Source: Ramlibacter alkalitolerans | GTDB lineage: Bacteria; Pseudomonadota; Gammaproteobacteria; Burkholderiales; Burkholderiaceae_C | Assembly (NCBI RefSeq): GCF_016722765.1 | Contig: NZ_JAEQND010000006.1 | Coordinates: 248,001 to 312,000, forward strand | Direction: 5' to 3' | DNA: 64,000 bases | In this document: positions 8,046 to 17,251 of the stretch, piece after piece | Numbering within the stretch: position 1 is the first letter of the stretch | How the letters are laid out: the number at the start of each line of letters is the position of its first letter | Notes under the pieces: generated by a model | Told to the model about the DNA's origin: nothing | Database searches by the model: none | What the model saw: only the letters and a program-made list of their open reading frames with translations | Made by a program: the position numbers and the translations under genes

Positions 8046-10268
8046 TCAGCGGTATCTGACATCCAGCCCGGCCGCAAGAGGCAGCATCGCCCGCCGCCGC
8101 GCCGCCAGGTGGCGCAGCACGACGGGTGCGACGAGCCCCACCCCGGCGAGGCTCACCCAGAGGCCGGGGGCGATCAGCAGCAGGGCCGCCAGCAGGCACA
8201 GCAACTGTTCCCAGCGCTTCATCTCCACCAGGAAAAAGCGGCTGAGCGCGGCCGCCAGGACCACGATCCCCAGCACGCAGCCGAGGAAGGTGACCGCGAA
8301 GTCGTAGCCGTTGAAGCCCTTGGCCACCAGCAGCAGCGAGGGCGAGAACACGAACACGAAGGGGACCAGCGCCTTCGCCAGCCCGAGCCGGAATGCGGTG
8401 TTGCCGGTCTTGAAGGGATCGCTGCCCGCCATCCCTGCCGCCGCATAGGCGGCGAGCGCCACCGGGGGCGTGATGTCCGCCAGCACGCCGTAGTAGAAGA
8501 CGAAGAAGTGCGCCACCAGCGGCTGCACGCCGAGCTGCACCAGCGTCGGCGCCGCCACCGTCACCATGATGATGTAGTTGGCGGTGGTGGGAATGCCGCA
8601 TCCCATGAGGACGCAGACGACCCCCGTCATCGCGAGCGCGGCCAGCAAGGTCATGCTGCGCGTGTCCGCGATGAAGGCGGGAACGACGGTCGCCGCCGCG
8701 GCAGCGATGGCCTGCGCCCAGCCCGTGATGATGAAGCTGATCTTGAACCCGACGCCGGTGAGCGTCACCACGCCGATCACGATGCCGACCGTGGCTGCCG
8801 CGGCGCCCACGGCCAGCGCGTACTTGGCGCCGGTCTCGAAGGCCTCGACCAACACGCCGTGGGAGATGCGGCCCGTGATGCCGGCCAGCTTCCATCCGGC
8901 CAGCGCGATCACGATGGCAGCCGCGAACAGCGCGATCTTGATGCGGTCGGTCTGCGGCCCGAGGTCGGCGAAGCCGATCAGCAACAGCAGGGCATGGAGC
9001 ACGAGGAACAGCGCCCAGTTGGCCGGGCGGTTGCCGCTGGTCCGGGTGGTGAGGCCGACGATCGCACAGGAACTGATGCCGGTGAATGCGGCCAGGTAGG
9101 GCGTGCGGCCGGACACGAGGATCCCCACGAGCAGGAACAGCGGGATCAGCGTCGGCCAGCGCTGCCGAAGCGATTCGCGCAGCCTCGGCATCTCCTCGTC
9201 GGTGAGGCCGCGCAGCCCGTGGCGCTTGGCCTCGAAGTGCACCTGCATGAAGACGCCGAAGAAGTGCATGAACGCCGGCACGACCGCGGCAGCGATGATG
9301 GTCTGGTAGGAGACGTTGAGGAACTCCACCATCAGGAAGGCGGCGGCGCCCAGCACCGGGGGCGTGATCTGCCCCCCGGTCGACGAAGCGGCCTCCACCG
9401 CGCCGGCGAATTCGCGCCGGTAGCCGACGCGGATCATCGCGGGAATCGTGAGCGAGCCCACCGTCACCGCGTTGGCCACGGAGGAGCCCGAGAGCATGCC
9501 GAACATCGCGGAGCCGAACACGCTGACCTTCGCCGGCCCGCCGGCATAGCGGCCGGCGATGGTGGCGGCGATGTCCAGGAACAGCTGGCCCAGGCCGACC
9601 CGCGTGGCCATCACGCCGAACAGCACGAAGTGGAACACGTAGGTCGCCACCACGCCCACCGCCACGCCGTAGATGCCCTGGCTGGTGAGGTACTGGTGGT
9701 TGATCATCTGGCTCCAGCTCGCGCCGGCGTGCTGCAGCAGGCCGGGGAACCAGGGGCCGGCGAGCGCGTAGGAGGTGAAGCCCAGCGCGATCAGCGGCAG
9801 GGGCCAGCCCATGGAGCGGCGTGTCGCCTCGATCAGGGTGACGAACAGGAGGGTGCCGAAGACGACGTCGGCGGTGCTCGGATTGCCGATGCGGAACGCG
9901 AGGTCCTCGAACACCCAGGGGATGTAGAGCACGCTGGCCGCGCAGGCCAGCGCCAGCAGCCAGTCGTACCACGGCACGCCGCCCGGGCTGTGCCAGCGGC
10001 TGGTCGTCGCTTCGCCGTACAGGCGCTTCGTACGCGGGAAGACGAGGAAGATCAGCCCCAGCACGAAGGCCAGGTGCACGCCGCGGTGGGTGGTCTCGCG
10101 CAGCAGGCCGAAGCCGGCCGTCCAGTAGTGGAAGCAGGACAGCGCGATCAGCAGCGCCATCACGATCCAGGTGGCGGGCTGCACCGTGGCGCGGAAGCGC
10201 ATCTCGGGGTCGAACTTCTGTTCGAGCTCCTGCAGCTGGCGCTCGTCGAGCGCGCTGGGCGTGTTCAT
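8046..10268 (-). CDS. TRAP transporter fused permease (small plus large membrane subunits)
   Basis: A 740-residue integral membrane protein. It matches the fused TRAP permease type, in which the small 4-helix (DctQ-like) and large 12-helix (DctM-like) subunits form one chain, used with TAXI binding proteins for sodium-driven uptake of organic anions. Visible features: an N-terminal soluble stretch, a first group of helices (about residues 35-200), and a long DctM-like part with SGSSVANAV, a TGGQITPPVLG motif and GCGIPTTANY. The chosen ATG at 10268 has GGAGAGACGG just before it. The partner binding protein is encoded 127 bases upstream on the same strand. The substrate cannot be read from sequence. 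Confidence 0.93.
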   Translation of the reverse strand: MNTPSALDERQLQELEQKFDPEMRFRATVQPATWIVMALLIALSCFHYWTAGFGLLRETTHRGVHLAFVLGLIFLVFPRTKRLYGEATTSRWHSPGGVPWYDWLLALACAASVLYIPWVFEDLAFRIGNPSTADVVFGTLLFVTLIEATRRSMGWPLPLIALGFTSYALAGPWFPGLLQHAGASWSQMINHQYLTSQGIYGVAVGVVATYVFHFVLFGVMATRVGLGQLFLDIAATIAGRYAGGPAKVSVFGSAMFGMLSGSSVANAVTVGSLTIPAMIRVGYRREFAGAVEAASSTGGQITPPVLGAAAFLMVEFLNVSYQTIIAAAVVPAFMHFFGVFMQVHFEAKRHGLRGLTDEEMPRLRESLRQRWPTLIPLFLLVGILVSGRTPYLAAFTGISSCAIVGLTTRTSGNRPANWALFLVLHALLLLIGFADLGPQTDRIKIALFAAAIVIALAGWKLAGITGRISHGVLVEAFETGAKYALAVGAAAATVGIVIGVVTLTGVGFKISFIITGWAQAIAAAAATVVPAFIADTRSMTLLAALAMTGVVCVLMGCGIPTTANYIIMVTVAAPTLVQLGVQPLVAHFFVFYYGVLADITPPVALAAYAAAGMAGSDPFKTGNTAFRLGLAKALVPFVFVFSPSLLLVAKGFNGYDFAVTFLGCVLGIVVLAAALSRFFLVEMKRWEQLLCLLAALLLIAPGLWVSLAGVGLVAPVVLRHLAARRRAMLPLAAGLDVRYR

Positions 10269-10309
10269 CCGTCTCTCCAAAAGCAAAGGGAGGCTGCGCC
10301 TCCCCCACC

Positions 10310-10390
10310 GTCGTCCCCGCGCTGGCGGGGACCCAGGGCAGTTTCACGCGCTGCGCGCGTGCTCTGGGCCTCCGCCTTCGCGGGGGTGGC
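10310..10390. repeat. Repeat family B element
   Basis: A GTCCCCGC-ctg-GCGGGGAC palindrome followed by a GCGCTGCGCGCG core and a GCCTTCGCGGGGG arm, between the TRAP binding protein and permease genes. Same kind as 44577-44665. It may modulate the ratio of the two products as an intercistronic hairpin (inference). Confidence 0.65.
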
Positions 10391-10395
10391 GGCCT

Positions 10396-11349
10396 TTACT
10401 TGATCAGCCCGGCTTCCTTGTAGAACTTCTCGGCGCCCGGGTGGAACGGGATGCCGGCGCCCTTGACCGCGTTCTCCTTGGTGATGAACTTGCCCTTGGC
10501 GTGGCCGGCGGCCAGCGTCTTCTGCGTCGCCTCGCTGTACATGGACTTGGTGATCTGGTAGACCGTGTCGGCGGGGACCTTGGCACTGGTCACCAGCTGC
10601 GCGCCGACGGCCAGCGTGTCGACCGCGGCCACGTCCTTGTACGTGCCGGCGGGGATGTGGTCCACGGCGAACCAGGGGCTGGACTTCAGCAGCGCCTGCG
10701 CCTGCGGGCCGCCCAGCGGCACCAGCTCGATGCCGACACCGCTGGAGGCGAGTTCGGCGATCGCGCCGGCGGGCGCGCCGCCGACGAAGAAGAAGGCATC
10801 GAGCGAGCCGTCCTTGAGCTTGTCGCCGGCCTGGTTCGGCTTGATGTAGTCCGGCTTGATGTCGGACTCCTTGACGCCATAGGCCGCCAGCACCATGCGG
10901 GCGTCGATCAGCGTGCCGGAGCCGGGCTCGTCGAGCGCGACGCGCTTGCCCTTCAGGTCGGCCACGCTCTTGATGCCGGAGTTCTTCTTCACCACCAGGT
11001 GGATGCTTTCGGGATAGAGGTTGGCGATCAGCCGCAGGTCCGGCACCTTGGGCTTGCCTTCGAAGGCGCCGGTGCCGGTGTAGGCCCAGGTCGCCACGTC
11101 GGACTGGGTCATGCCGGCTTCGAGCGAGCCGCCGGCGATGGCGTTGACGTTGGCCAGCGAGCCGTTGCTCGACTGCGCGGTGGCGACGATCTTGCCAGGC
11201 TGCGAGACGGCGTTGGCGATCATCCCGCCCACGGGGTAGTAGGTGCCGGCGGTGCCGCCGGTGCCGATGCGGAAGAACTGCTGTGCGTGCGCGGCGCCGG
11301 CGAAGGCCAGGGCGGCCGCGAAGGTAGCGGCCCACTTCTTCATGCTCAT
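10396..11349 (-). CDS. TAXI-family TRAP transporter solute-binding protein
   Basis: A 317-residue periplasmic receptor that would deliver a small anion to the fused TRAP permease encoded next. A Sec signal peptide (about residues 1-22, ending AHA) precedes the family start FRIGTGGTAGTYYPVGG, the diagnostic TAXI motif. Further landmarks are SNGSLANV, LKGKRVALDEPGSGT and IPAGTY. AGGAG lies 6 bases before the ATG at 11349, favouring it over the second ATG two codons on. The gene pair with the downstream permease is the usual arrangement. TAXI receptors described so far bind dicarboxylates or amino acids such as glutamate; no specificity is claimed here. Confidence 0.95.
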   Translation of the reverse strand: MSMKKWAATFAAALAFAGAAHAQQFFRIGTGGTAGTYYPVGGMIANAVSQPGKIVATAQSSNGSLANVNAIAGGSLEAGMTQSDVATWAYTGTGAFEGKPKVPDLRLIANLYPESIHLVVKKNSGIKSVADLKGKRVALDEPGSGTLIDARMVLAAYGVKESDIKPDYIKPNQAGDKLKDGSLDAFFFVGGAPAGAIAELASSGVGIELVPLGGPQAQALLKSSPWFAVDHIPAGTYKDVAAVDTLAVGAQLVTSAKVPADTVYQITKSMYSEATQKTLAAGHAKGKFITKENAVKGAGIPFHPGAEKFYKEAGLIK

Positions 11350-11426
11350 GGAACTCTCCTCGTTGCGAGGCAGCGAGTAGAGCATGGACGAGGTCGGGGG
11401 GCGGATAGTGGAAGCACCGAGCGCGA

Positions 11427-11864
11427 TCAGCGCTTCGGCGTCTCGTCGTCGATCGACGCGCTCCAGCGGTCACCCCAGCCGGCGCGCTGCGCTTCCTCGA
11501 GGTCGCGCCGGCCGCGCTTGGTGGGCCGGCCATGTTCGATCGCCAGCGCCGGTTCGCGGGCGAAGCGACGCTGCTCCAGGGCCTTCTGGCGCTCGGCGAG
11601 GCTCTCGGCCGTCTCCTCGTACAGCTGCTGCGCCACCGGCGCCGGCCCGCGCATGTCCGACAGCCCCAGCACCCGCACCGTGCGCGTGAGGCCTTCGCGC
11701 CGCATGGAGACGGTGTCGCCCACCTTCACTTCGCGCGCCGGCTTCACGTCCTGGCCGTTGATCGCCACGCGCCCCTTGTCGATTTCTTCCGTGGCCAAGC
11801 TGCGCGTTTTGTAGAAGCGCGCCGCCCACAGCCACTTGTCGATCCGCAATCTGTCCATGCCCAT
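11427..11864 (-). CDS. hslR: S4-domain RNA-binding protein, heat shock protein 15 family
   Basis: A 145-residue protein with an N-terminal S4 RNA-binding domain: MDRLRIDKWLWAARFYKTRS, then INGQDVKPAREVKVGD. The C-terminal tail is basic. In Escherichia coli Hsp15 binds 50S subunits carrying stalled nascent chains. Length and order match the family. Its ATG at 11864 directly abuts the stop of the upstream kinase gene (TGAATG), so it is probably translated by coupling with tctE. A second ATG two codons in is equally possible. A link between a ribosome-rescue factor and a tricarboxylate sensor operon is unexpected. Confidence 0.9.
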   Translation of the reverse strand: MGMDRLRIDKWLWAARFYKTRSLATEEIDKGRVAINGQDVKPAREVKVGDTVSMRREGLTRTVRVLGLSDMRGPAPVAQQLYEETAESLAERQKALEQRRFAREPALAIEHGRPTKRGRRDLEEAQRAGWGDRWSASIDDETPKR

Positions 11865-13274
11865 TCAGGTCGGATTCTCCGCCAGCGGCAGCCGCACGGT
11901 GGCGTCCAGCCCGGCGATCCGGTGGTCCTTTTCACGGTTTTGAAGCGCGATCGTGCCGCCGAGCGCCCGCACGATCTCCTGGCAGATGGCCAGGCCCAGG
12001 CCCGAGCCGCTGCGCACGTCGCCGGCCGAAAACGGCTGGAAGAGCCGCGGCGCAAGCTCTTCGGGCACGCCCGGCCCGCTGTCGCTCACGACCAGCATCG
12101 CACCGTGGGAGCCGGCCAGCACCCGCACCGACAGCGTGCCGCCGCGCGGCGTGTGCTTGACCGCGTTGTGCAGCAGGTTGCGCGAAAGCTCGCGCAGCAT
12201 CCACTCGTGCGCGCGCACCGGCGTCGCATCGGTCTCGATATCGAAGTCGATGTCCTTGTCGGCGATCAGCGGCGCGAGTTCCAGCGCCATGGCGCGCACG
12301 GCCGCGGCCAGGTCGTTCACCTGCTCCTCGCTCTGGGCGCGCAACTGCTCCACCTTGGCCAGCGACAGCATCTGGTTGGCCAGCACGGTCGCACGCTCCA
12401 CGGTGTCCTCGATCTCGCCGAGGGCCTGGCGCGGCTCGACGTCGCCCCGCAATGCCGATTGCACCTGCGCCTTCAGCACCGCCAGCGGCGTGCGCAGCTG
12501 GTGCGAGGTGTCGCGCACGAAGCGCTTCTGGTTCTCCAGCATGTGCGCCAGCCGCGCCATCACCTCGTTGGTGGCTTCCACCAGCGGCAGCAGCTCGCGC
12601 GGCGCACCCGCCGCGGACAGCGGCGAGAGGTCGCCCGCCGGACGCGCCTGCAATTCATCGCTGAGGCGGCGCACCGGGCGCGTGGCGCGCTGCACGACCA
12701 CCACCACCACCAGCGCGATCAGCGCCACCAGCCCGGCCTGCTGCCACAGGAAATCGAACAGGATGCGGCGCGTGAGGCGCCGGCGCAGCTCCAGCGTCTC
12801 GGCCACCTGGATCACCGCCATCGCGCGGCCCGACGGGGTGGCCACGGGCTGCAGCAGCACCGCCACGCGCACCTGGCTGTCGCGAAAGGTGGTGTCGTAG
12901 AAGTTGACCAGCGCCGCGTAGGGCGGCTGGGAGGGGATCCTCCCCTGCCAGAAAGGCAGGTCCTCGAAGCCCGAGACGAGCCGGCCGTGCAGGTCGGACA
13001 CGCGGTAGTACATGTGCGTCTGCAGGTCCGCCTCGAAGGCTTCCAGCGCGGAGTAGGGCACGGTGGCGCGCAGCACCGCGTTCTCGTCGAAGCCGCGCAC
13101 GTCGAGCTGTTCGCCGATCGACTTCGCCGATGCGAGCAGCGTCCGGTCGTAGGCGGTGTTCAGCGCGTCCAGGGTCTTGCGGTACAGCGAAGCAGCGTTC
13201 ACCGCGATCACGATGCCCACGGGCACCAGGATGCCGGCCAGCAGCACCCGCCGCAGCGAAACCGGCCGGGTCAC
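11865..13274 (-). CDS. tctE: Sensor histidine kinase, TctE type
   Basis: A 469-residue membrane kinase. A first transmembrane helix lies at about residues 8-26, a periplasmic sensing domain at about 27-165, and a second helix near 170-190 with a run of valines. The DHp helix carries the phospho-accepting His in RDTSHQLRTPLAVLK, and the ATPase domain has NLLHNAVKHTPRGG (N box), SDSGPGVP (G1) and GSGLGLAI (G2). The GTG start at 13274 overlaps the response regulator stop (GTGA); longer upstream reading is antisense-like. With tctD it would sense tricarboxylates such as citrate and control the divergent tctCBA genes, as in Salmonella. Confidence 0.92.
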   Translation of the reverse strand: MTRPVSLRRVLLAGILVPVGIVIAVNAASLYRKTLDALNTAYDRTLLASAKSIGEQLDVRGFDENAVLRATVPYSALEAFEADLQTHMYYRVSDLHGRLVSGFEDLPFWQGRIPSQPPYAALVNFYDTTFRDSQVRVAVLLQPVATPSGRAMAVIQVAETLELRRRLTRRILFDFLWQQAGLVALIALVVVVVVQRATRPVRRLSDELQARPAGDLSPLSAAGAPRELLPLVEATNEVMARLAHMLENQKRFVRDTSHQLRTPLAVLKAQVQSALRGDVEPRQALGEIEDTVERATVLANQMLSLAKVEQLRAQSEEQVNDLAAAVRAMALELAPLIADKDIDFDIETDATPVRAHEWMLRELSRNLLHNAVKHTPRGGTLSVRVLAGSHGAMLVVSDSGPGVPEELAPRLFQPFSAGDVRSGSGLGLAICQEIVRALGGTIALQNREKDHRIAGLDATVRLPLAENPT

Positions 13275-13948
13275 GCGCCGGCCTTGAGCAGGTAGCCCAG
13301 GCCGCGCAGCGTCACCAGCTTCACGCCGGTGTGCGCGAGCCTCTTGCGCAGGCGATACACCACCACCTCGATGGCTTCGTACTGCACCTCGGTCTCGCCC
13401 GGAAAGACCAGTTCGAACAGGCGCTCCTTGGGCACCGCATGGCCCGGCCGCGCCAGCAGCGCCTGCATCAGGGCCGTCTCGCGCGGGGCGAGCTCCAGGA
13501 TCTCGTCGCGAAAGTGGATGGCGCCGCTTTGCCGGTCGCAATGCAGTCCGCCAATGCCCGGCTCGGCGGCAGGCGCGTGCCCGGCGGGCGCGCGGCGGCG
13601 GTGCAGGGCGCGCAGCCGCGCCTCGAGCTCGTCGAGATCGAAGGGCTTGGGCAGGTAGTCATCCGCGCCGCTATTGAGGCCCATGATCCGGTCGCCGACC
13701 GTGCCGCGCGCGGTGAGGATCAGCACCGGCGTGGCCAGGCCGCTGCGGCGCGCCTCCTCCAGCACCAGCAGCCCGTCCATGCCGGGCAGGGTGAGGTCCA
13801 GCATCACGACGTCCGGCGGGGCCGCCTTCCAGCGCTCCAGCGCGACGCGGCCGTCGCTGCACAGCTCCACTTCCATGCCGCGCTTGGTCAGCGTGCGCTG
13901 CAGCGCCGTCTGCATGGACGGGTCGTCTTCGACCAGGAGGACTTTCAT
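13271..13948 (-). CDS. tctD: OmpR-family response regulator, TctD type
   Basis: A 225-residue two-component regulator. The receiver domain (residues 1-118) starts MKVLLVEDD, with the phospho-accepting Asp in VVMLDLTLPGMDG and the conserved Lys in DYLPKPFD. The C-terminal winged-helix domain (about 130-225) has RETALMQALL and YRLRKRL. It partners the kinase encoded immediately downstream, with overlapping stop and start codons. An alternative ATG four codons upstream is possible; the internal one gives the family start. The gene faces away from tctC across a 111-base region that should hold its operator. Confidence 0.93.
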   Translation of the reverse strand: MKVLLVEDDPSMQTALQRTLTKRGMEVELCSDGRVALERWKAAPPDVVMLDLTLPGMDGLLVLEEARRSGLATPVLILTARGTVGDRIMGLNSGADDYLPKPFDLDELEARLRALHRRRAPAGHAPAAEPGIGGLHCDRQSGAIHFRDEILELAPRETALMQALLARPGHAVPKERLFELVFPGETEVQYEAIEVVVYRLRKRLAHTGVKLVTLRGLGYLLKAGA

Positions 13949-13974
13949 TTCCGGAACCATAACCCGGCCGCAAG

Positions 13975-13992
13975 ACTAGCGTTTACCCTAGT
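13975..13992. promoter_or_regulatory. Possible TctD operator dyad
   Basis: An ACTAG-8-CTAGT inverted repeat lies mid-way between the divergent tctD and tctC starts. Its position suits an operator for the adjacent OmpR-type regulator. The arms are only 5 bp, so the assignment is tentative. Confidence 0.3.
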
Positions 13993-14059
13993 ACTTTGGA
14001 CAGCCGAATGACAGCGAGCCGAACCACCATCGACAGGTCCAACCAAGGAGACAAGAACC

Positions 14060-15019
14060 GTGCGTCGCAATGACTTCCTGAAGACCATGGCGGCCCTGGC
14101 AGCCGCCGGCGCGCTGCCGCTGTCGGCCCACGCCGCTTCCAACCTGAAGATGATGATCCCGGCCAACCCCGGCGGCGGCTGGGACACGACCGGCCGTGCC
14201 CTGGGCAAGGCGCTGGTCGACGCCAAGGCGGCCGACAGCGTCACCTACGACAACAAGGGCGGCGCCGCCGGCGCGCTCGGCCTGGCGCAGTTCGTCAACG
14301 CCAGCAAGGGCGACCCGAACGCCCTGATGGTGATGGGCGCCGTGATGCTGGGCGGCATCATCACCGGCAAGCCGCCGGTCGACCTGCACACCGCCACGCC
14401 GCTGGCGCGCCTGACCAGCGAGTACAACGTCTACGTGCTGCCGGCCAACTCGCCCTTCAAGACGATGGCCGACGTCGTCGCGCAGCTGAAGAAGGACCCC
14501 GGCAGCGTCAAGTGGGGCGGCGGCTCGCGCGGCTCCACCGAGCACATCGCGGCCGCCATGCTGGCGCGCGAAGTGGGCGTGGATCCGTCCAAGATCAACT
14601 ACGTGGCGTTCCGGGGGGGCGGTGAGGCCACCGCCGCCATCCTGGGCGGCAATGTCACGGTGGGCGGCTCCGGCTACAGCGAGTTCGCCGAGTACATCAA
14701 GTCGGGCAAGATGAAGCCGATCGCCGTCACCTCGCCGACGCGCCTGAAGGGCATCGACATCCCGACGCTCAAGGAGCAGGGCATCAACGTCGAACTGGGC
14801 AACTGGCGCGGCGTGTACGGCGCCCCCGGCATCAGCGCCGAACAGCGCAAGAGCCTGGTCGCGATGGTCGAACGCGCCATCAAGACCAAGTCCTGGCAGG
14901 AGGCGATGGAGAAGAACGACTGGACTCCCGCGGTCCTGACCGGCGATGCCTTCGGCCATTTCGTGGACAACGAATTCGCGATGCTGCGCGCCACCATGGC
15001 CAAGGCCGGCATGATCTGA
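14060..15019 (+). CDS. tctC: Tricarboxylate-binding protein of the TTT system (Bug family)
   Basis: A 319-residue periplasmic binding protein that feeds TctAB. It starts at GTG 14060 with AAGGAG nine bases upstream. The leader carries RRNDFLK before a hydrophobic core ending AHA, a twin-arginine-like pattern, so Tat export is possible. The mature part shows the Bug fold marks: IPANPGGGWDTTGR near the N-terminus, YDNKGGAAGALG and WGGGSRGSTEHIAAAM. Gene order tctC-tctB-tctA with divergent tctDE is the classic arrangement for citrate/tricarballylate-type uptake. An intrinsic-terminator-like hairpin follows (15036-15062), which could let the receptor outnumber the membrane subunits. Confidence 0.95.
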   Translation: MRRNDFLKTMAALAAAGALPLSAHAASNLKMMIPANPGGGWDTTGRALGKALVDAKAADSVTYDNKGGAAGALGLAQFVNASKGDPNALMVMGAVMLGGIITGKPPVDLHTATPLARLTSEYNVYVLPANSPFKTMADVVAQLKKDPGSVKWGGGSRGSTEHIAAAMLAREVGVDPSKINYVAFRGGGEATAAILGGNVTVGGSGYSEFAEYIKSGKMKPIAVTSPTRLKGIDIPTLKEQGINVELGNWRGVYGAPGISAEQRKSLVAMVERAIKTKSWQEAMEKNDWTPAVLTGDAFGHFVDNEFAMLRATMAKAGMI

Positions 15020-15035
15020 GGCCGCCCCGCGGCCC

Positions 15036-15062
15036 GGGCCCGGTGCAACGCCGGGCCCTTTT
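15036..15062 (+). terminator. Attenuator-like hairpin between tctC and tctB
   Basis: An 8-bp all-GC stem (GGGCCCGG/CCGGGCCC), a 7-base loop, then TTTT. It lies between tctC and tctB in the same operon. Partial termination here would raise tctC over tctBA. Confidence 0.7.
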
Positions 15063-15095
15063 CCTTGTGCGCAAGTCCCCCGAAGGGCGACAACC

Positions 15096-15605
15096 ATGAA
15101 CCAACAACCCCTTTTGCGCGTCGAGACGCTGGTCGGCGCCGCCGTGGTGCTCACCGGACTCGGCCTGGCCGGCGGCGCGATCACCATTCCCGGCGAGGCC
15201 GGCTACGGCGGCGTCGGGCCGAACTTCCTGCCCTGGGTGGTGGCGGCGGTGCTGACGGTGTGCGGGATCCTGATCGTGCGCGAGGCCCTGTCCGGCGGCT
15301 TCCACGACATGGAGCCGCCTTCGGGGTCGGAGCGCGGCTGGTGGCCGGGGCTGGTGTGGGTGTCGGCGGGCCTGCTGCTGAACGCGGCGCTCATCACCAC
15401 GATCGGCTTCATCCTCAGCTGCGGCCTGTGCTTCCTGCTCGCGGTGCAGGGGCTGCGGCGCGCGCAGGGCCAGCACGCCTCGGCGCCCGGCGTGCTGGCG
15501 ATGGATCTGGTGGCCGGGCTCGCGATCTCGGCCCCGGTGTACTGGGCCTTCACCAAGTTCCTCGCGATCAACCTCCCCGGCCTCACCGGCACCGGCTGGA
15601 TCTGA
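15096..15605 (+). CDS. tctB: TTT transporter small membrane subunit
   Basis: A 169-residue membrane protein with four predicted helices, for example GAAVVLTGLGLAGG, LPWVVAAVLTVCGIL, LVWVSAGLLLN and VAGLAISAPVYWAF. Size, topology and position between tctC and tctA match TctB, the small subunit needed for transport with TctA. The tctA start lies 1 base after its stop codon, so the two are tightly coupled. Confidence 0.92.
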   Translation: MNQQPLLRVETLVGAAVVLTGLGLAGGAITIPGEAGYGGVGPNFLPWVVAAVLTVCGILIVREALSGGFHDMEPPSGSERGWWPGLVWVSAGLLLNAALITTIGFILSCGLCFLLAVQGLRRAQGQHASAPGVLAMDLVAGLAISAPVYWAFTKFLAINLPGLTGTGWI

Positions 15606-15606
15606 C

Positions 15607-17139
15607 ATGGACATCTTTGCTTCGCTGCTGCAAGGCTTCGCCACGGCGATCAGCCCGGTCAACCTGCTGTGGGCCTTCGTCGGCTGCGTGCTGGGCACGG
15701 CCGTGGGCGTGCTGCCCGGCATCGGGCCGGCGGTGGCCGTCGCGATGCTGCTGCCGATCACGGCCAAGGTGGAGATCACCGCCTCGATGATCTTCTTCGC
15801 CGGCATCTACTACGGTGCGATGTACGGCGGCTCGACCACCTCCATCCTGCTGAACACCCCCGGCGAGACCGCCAGCATGGTGACGGCGATGGAGGGCAAC
15901 AAGATGGCCAAGAGCGGCCGCGCCGGCCAGGCGCTGGCCACGGCCGCCATCGGCTCCTTCGTCGCCGGCACCATCGCCACCATCATCGTCACGCTGTTCG
16001 CGCCGACGGTGGCGGACTTCGCCGTCAAGCTCGGCCCGCCGGAATACTTCCTGCTGATGGTGCTGGCCTTCACCACCGTGAGTGCGGTGCTCGGGCAGAG
16101 CACGCTGCGCGGCATGACCTCGCTGTTCCTGGGCCTGGCGCTGGGCCTGGTCGGCATGGACCAGATCTCCGGCCAGGCCCGCTACACCGGCGGCATCCCC
16201 GAACTGCTCGATGGGGTCGAGATCGTGCTGGTGGCCGTGGGCCTGTTCGCGGTGGCCGAAGTCCTGTACTTCGCGCTGTACGAAGGCAGGACGGTGGAGA
16301 CGCAGAACAAGATGAGCCGGGTCTACATGTCCAAGCGCGACTGGGCCCGATCGGTTCCCGCCTGGATCCGCGCGACCTTCATCGGTGCCCCTTTCGGCTG
16401 CATCCCCGCCGGCGGCACCGAGATCCCGACCTTCCTCTCGTACGCCGTGGAGAAGAAGCTGGCCAAGGGCAAGGACAAGGAGGAGTTCGGCACGCTGGGC
16501 GCGATCGAGGGCGTGGCCGGTCCGGAAGCGGCCAACAACGCCACCGTGACCACCGCGCTGATCCCGCTGCTGACGCTGGGCATCCCGACCTCCAACACCA
16601 CCGCCATCCTGCTCGGCGCGTTCCAGAACTACGGCATCCAGCCCGGGCCGCAGCTGTTCACGAACTCCGCCGCCCTGGTGTGGGCGCTGATCGCCTCGCT
16701 GTACATCGGCAACGTGATGCTGCTGATCCTGAACCTGCCGCTGGTGAAGCTGTGGGTGCAGCTGCTGAAGATCCCGAAGCCGCAGCTCTATGCCGGCATC
16801 CTGATCTTCGCGACCGTCGGTGCGTACGGCATGCGCCAGAGCGCCTTCGACCTGGTGCTGCTGTGGGGCATCGGACTGGTGGGCGTGGTGATGCGGCGCT
16901 TCGACTTCCCGACCGCGCCGGTGGTGGTCGGCATGATCCTGGGCCCGCTGGCCGAGGCGCAACTGCGCAACGCCGTCTCCATCGGCGAGGGCAGCGTGGG
17001 CGTGTTCTTCCAGCGGCCGATGTCGCTGGGGCTGATCGTGATCATCGTGGCAGTGCTCGCACTGCCGCGGCTGTACCGGTTCATGCAGGCGCGCCGGCAC
17101 GGGCCGGCGCTGCTGCCGCATGGGGGGGTGGAGCCTTGA
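15607..17139 (+). CDS. tctA: TTT transporter large membrane subunit
   Basis: A 510-residue permease with about 11-12 helices, the main ion-driven channel of the tripartite tricarboxylate transporter. Hallmarks are [16 protein letters not shown] near residue 30 and the [15 protein letters not shown] motif near residue 75; a related glycine-rich stretch, [16 protein letters not shown], occurs in the middle of the chain. Length is typical of TctA. It is the last gene of tctCBA. The region after it holds a family A repeat and the convergent ligase remnant. Confidence 0.96.
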   Translation: MDIFASLLQGFATAISPVNLLWAFVGCVLGTAVGVLPGIGPAVAVAMLLPITAKVEITASMIFFAGIYYGAMYGGSTTSILLNTPGETASMVTAMEGNKMAKSGRAGQALATAAIGSFVAGTIATIIVTLFAPTVADFAVKLGPPEYFLLMVLAFTTVSAVLGQSTLRGMTSLFLGLALGLVGMDQISGQARYTGGIPELLDGVEIVLVAVGLFAVAEVLYFALYEGRTVETQNKMSRVYMSKRDWARSVPAWIRATFIGAPFGCIPAGGTEIPTFLSYAVEKKLAKGKDKEEFGTLGAIEGVAGPEAANNATVTTALIPLLTLGIPTSNTTAILLGAFQNYGIQPGPQLFTNSAALVWALIASLYIGNVMLLILNLPLVKLWVQLLKIPKPQLYAGILIFATVGAYGMRQSAFDLVLLWGIGLVGVVMRRFDFPTAPVVVGMILGPLAEAQLRNAVSIGEGSVGVFFQRPMSLGLIVIIVAVLALPRLYRFMQARRHGPALLPHGGVEP

Positions 17140-17164
17140 TCGATCGCATCCGGGGCGGGAACGC

Positions 17165-17251
17165 GTAGGCTGGCGGTGGAGCGCAGCGATTCCCCAGCGC
17201 TGCGCGAAAGTGCTGGGGTTCCCGCGCTTCGCGGGTCACCCCCAGCCTGCG
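17165..17251. repeat. Repeat family A element (GTAGGCTGG palindrome)
   Basis: Starts GTAGGCTGGCGGTGGAGCG and ends with the inverted CACCCCCAGCCTGCG, with two CCCAGCG-type inner arms. Relatives lie at 24807-24893, 33362-33529, 35334-35449 and 49480-49590. This copy marks the exact end of similarity of the ligase remnant on the minus strand. Confidence 0.8.

Noticed and set aside
8028-10403. 791-residue open frame on the plus strand
   Set aside because: Antisense to the TRAP permease; His/Glu/Arg/Gly-rich shadow of a membrane-protein gene.
15583-17121. 512-residue open frame on the minus strand
   Set aside because: Antisense to tctA with the same shadow composition. Only a short piece nearby (17259-17330) carries real homology, to the CoA ligase.
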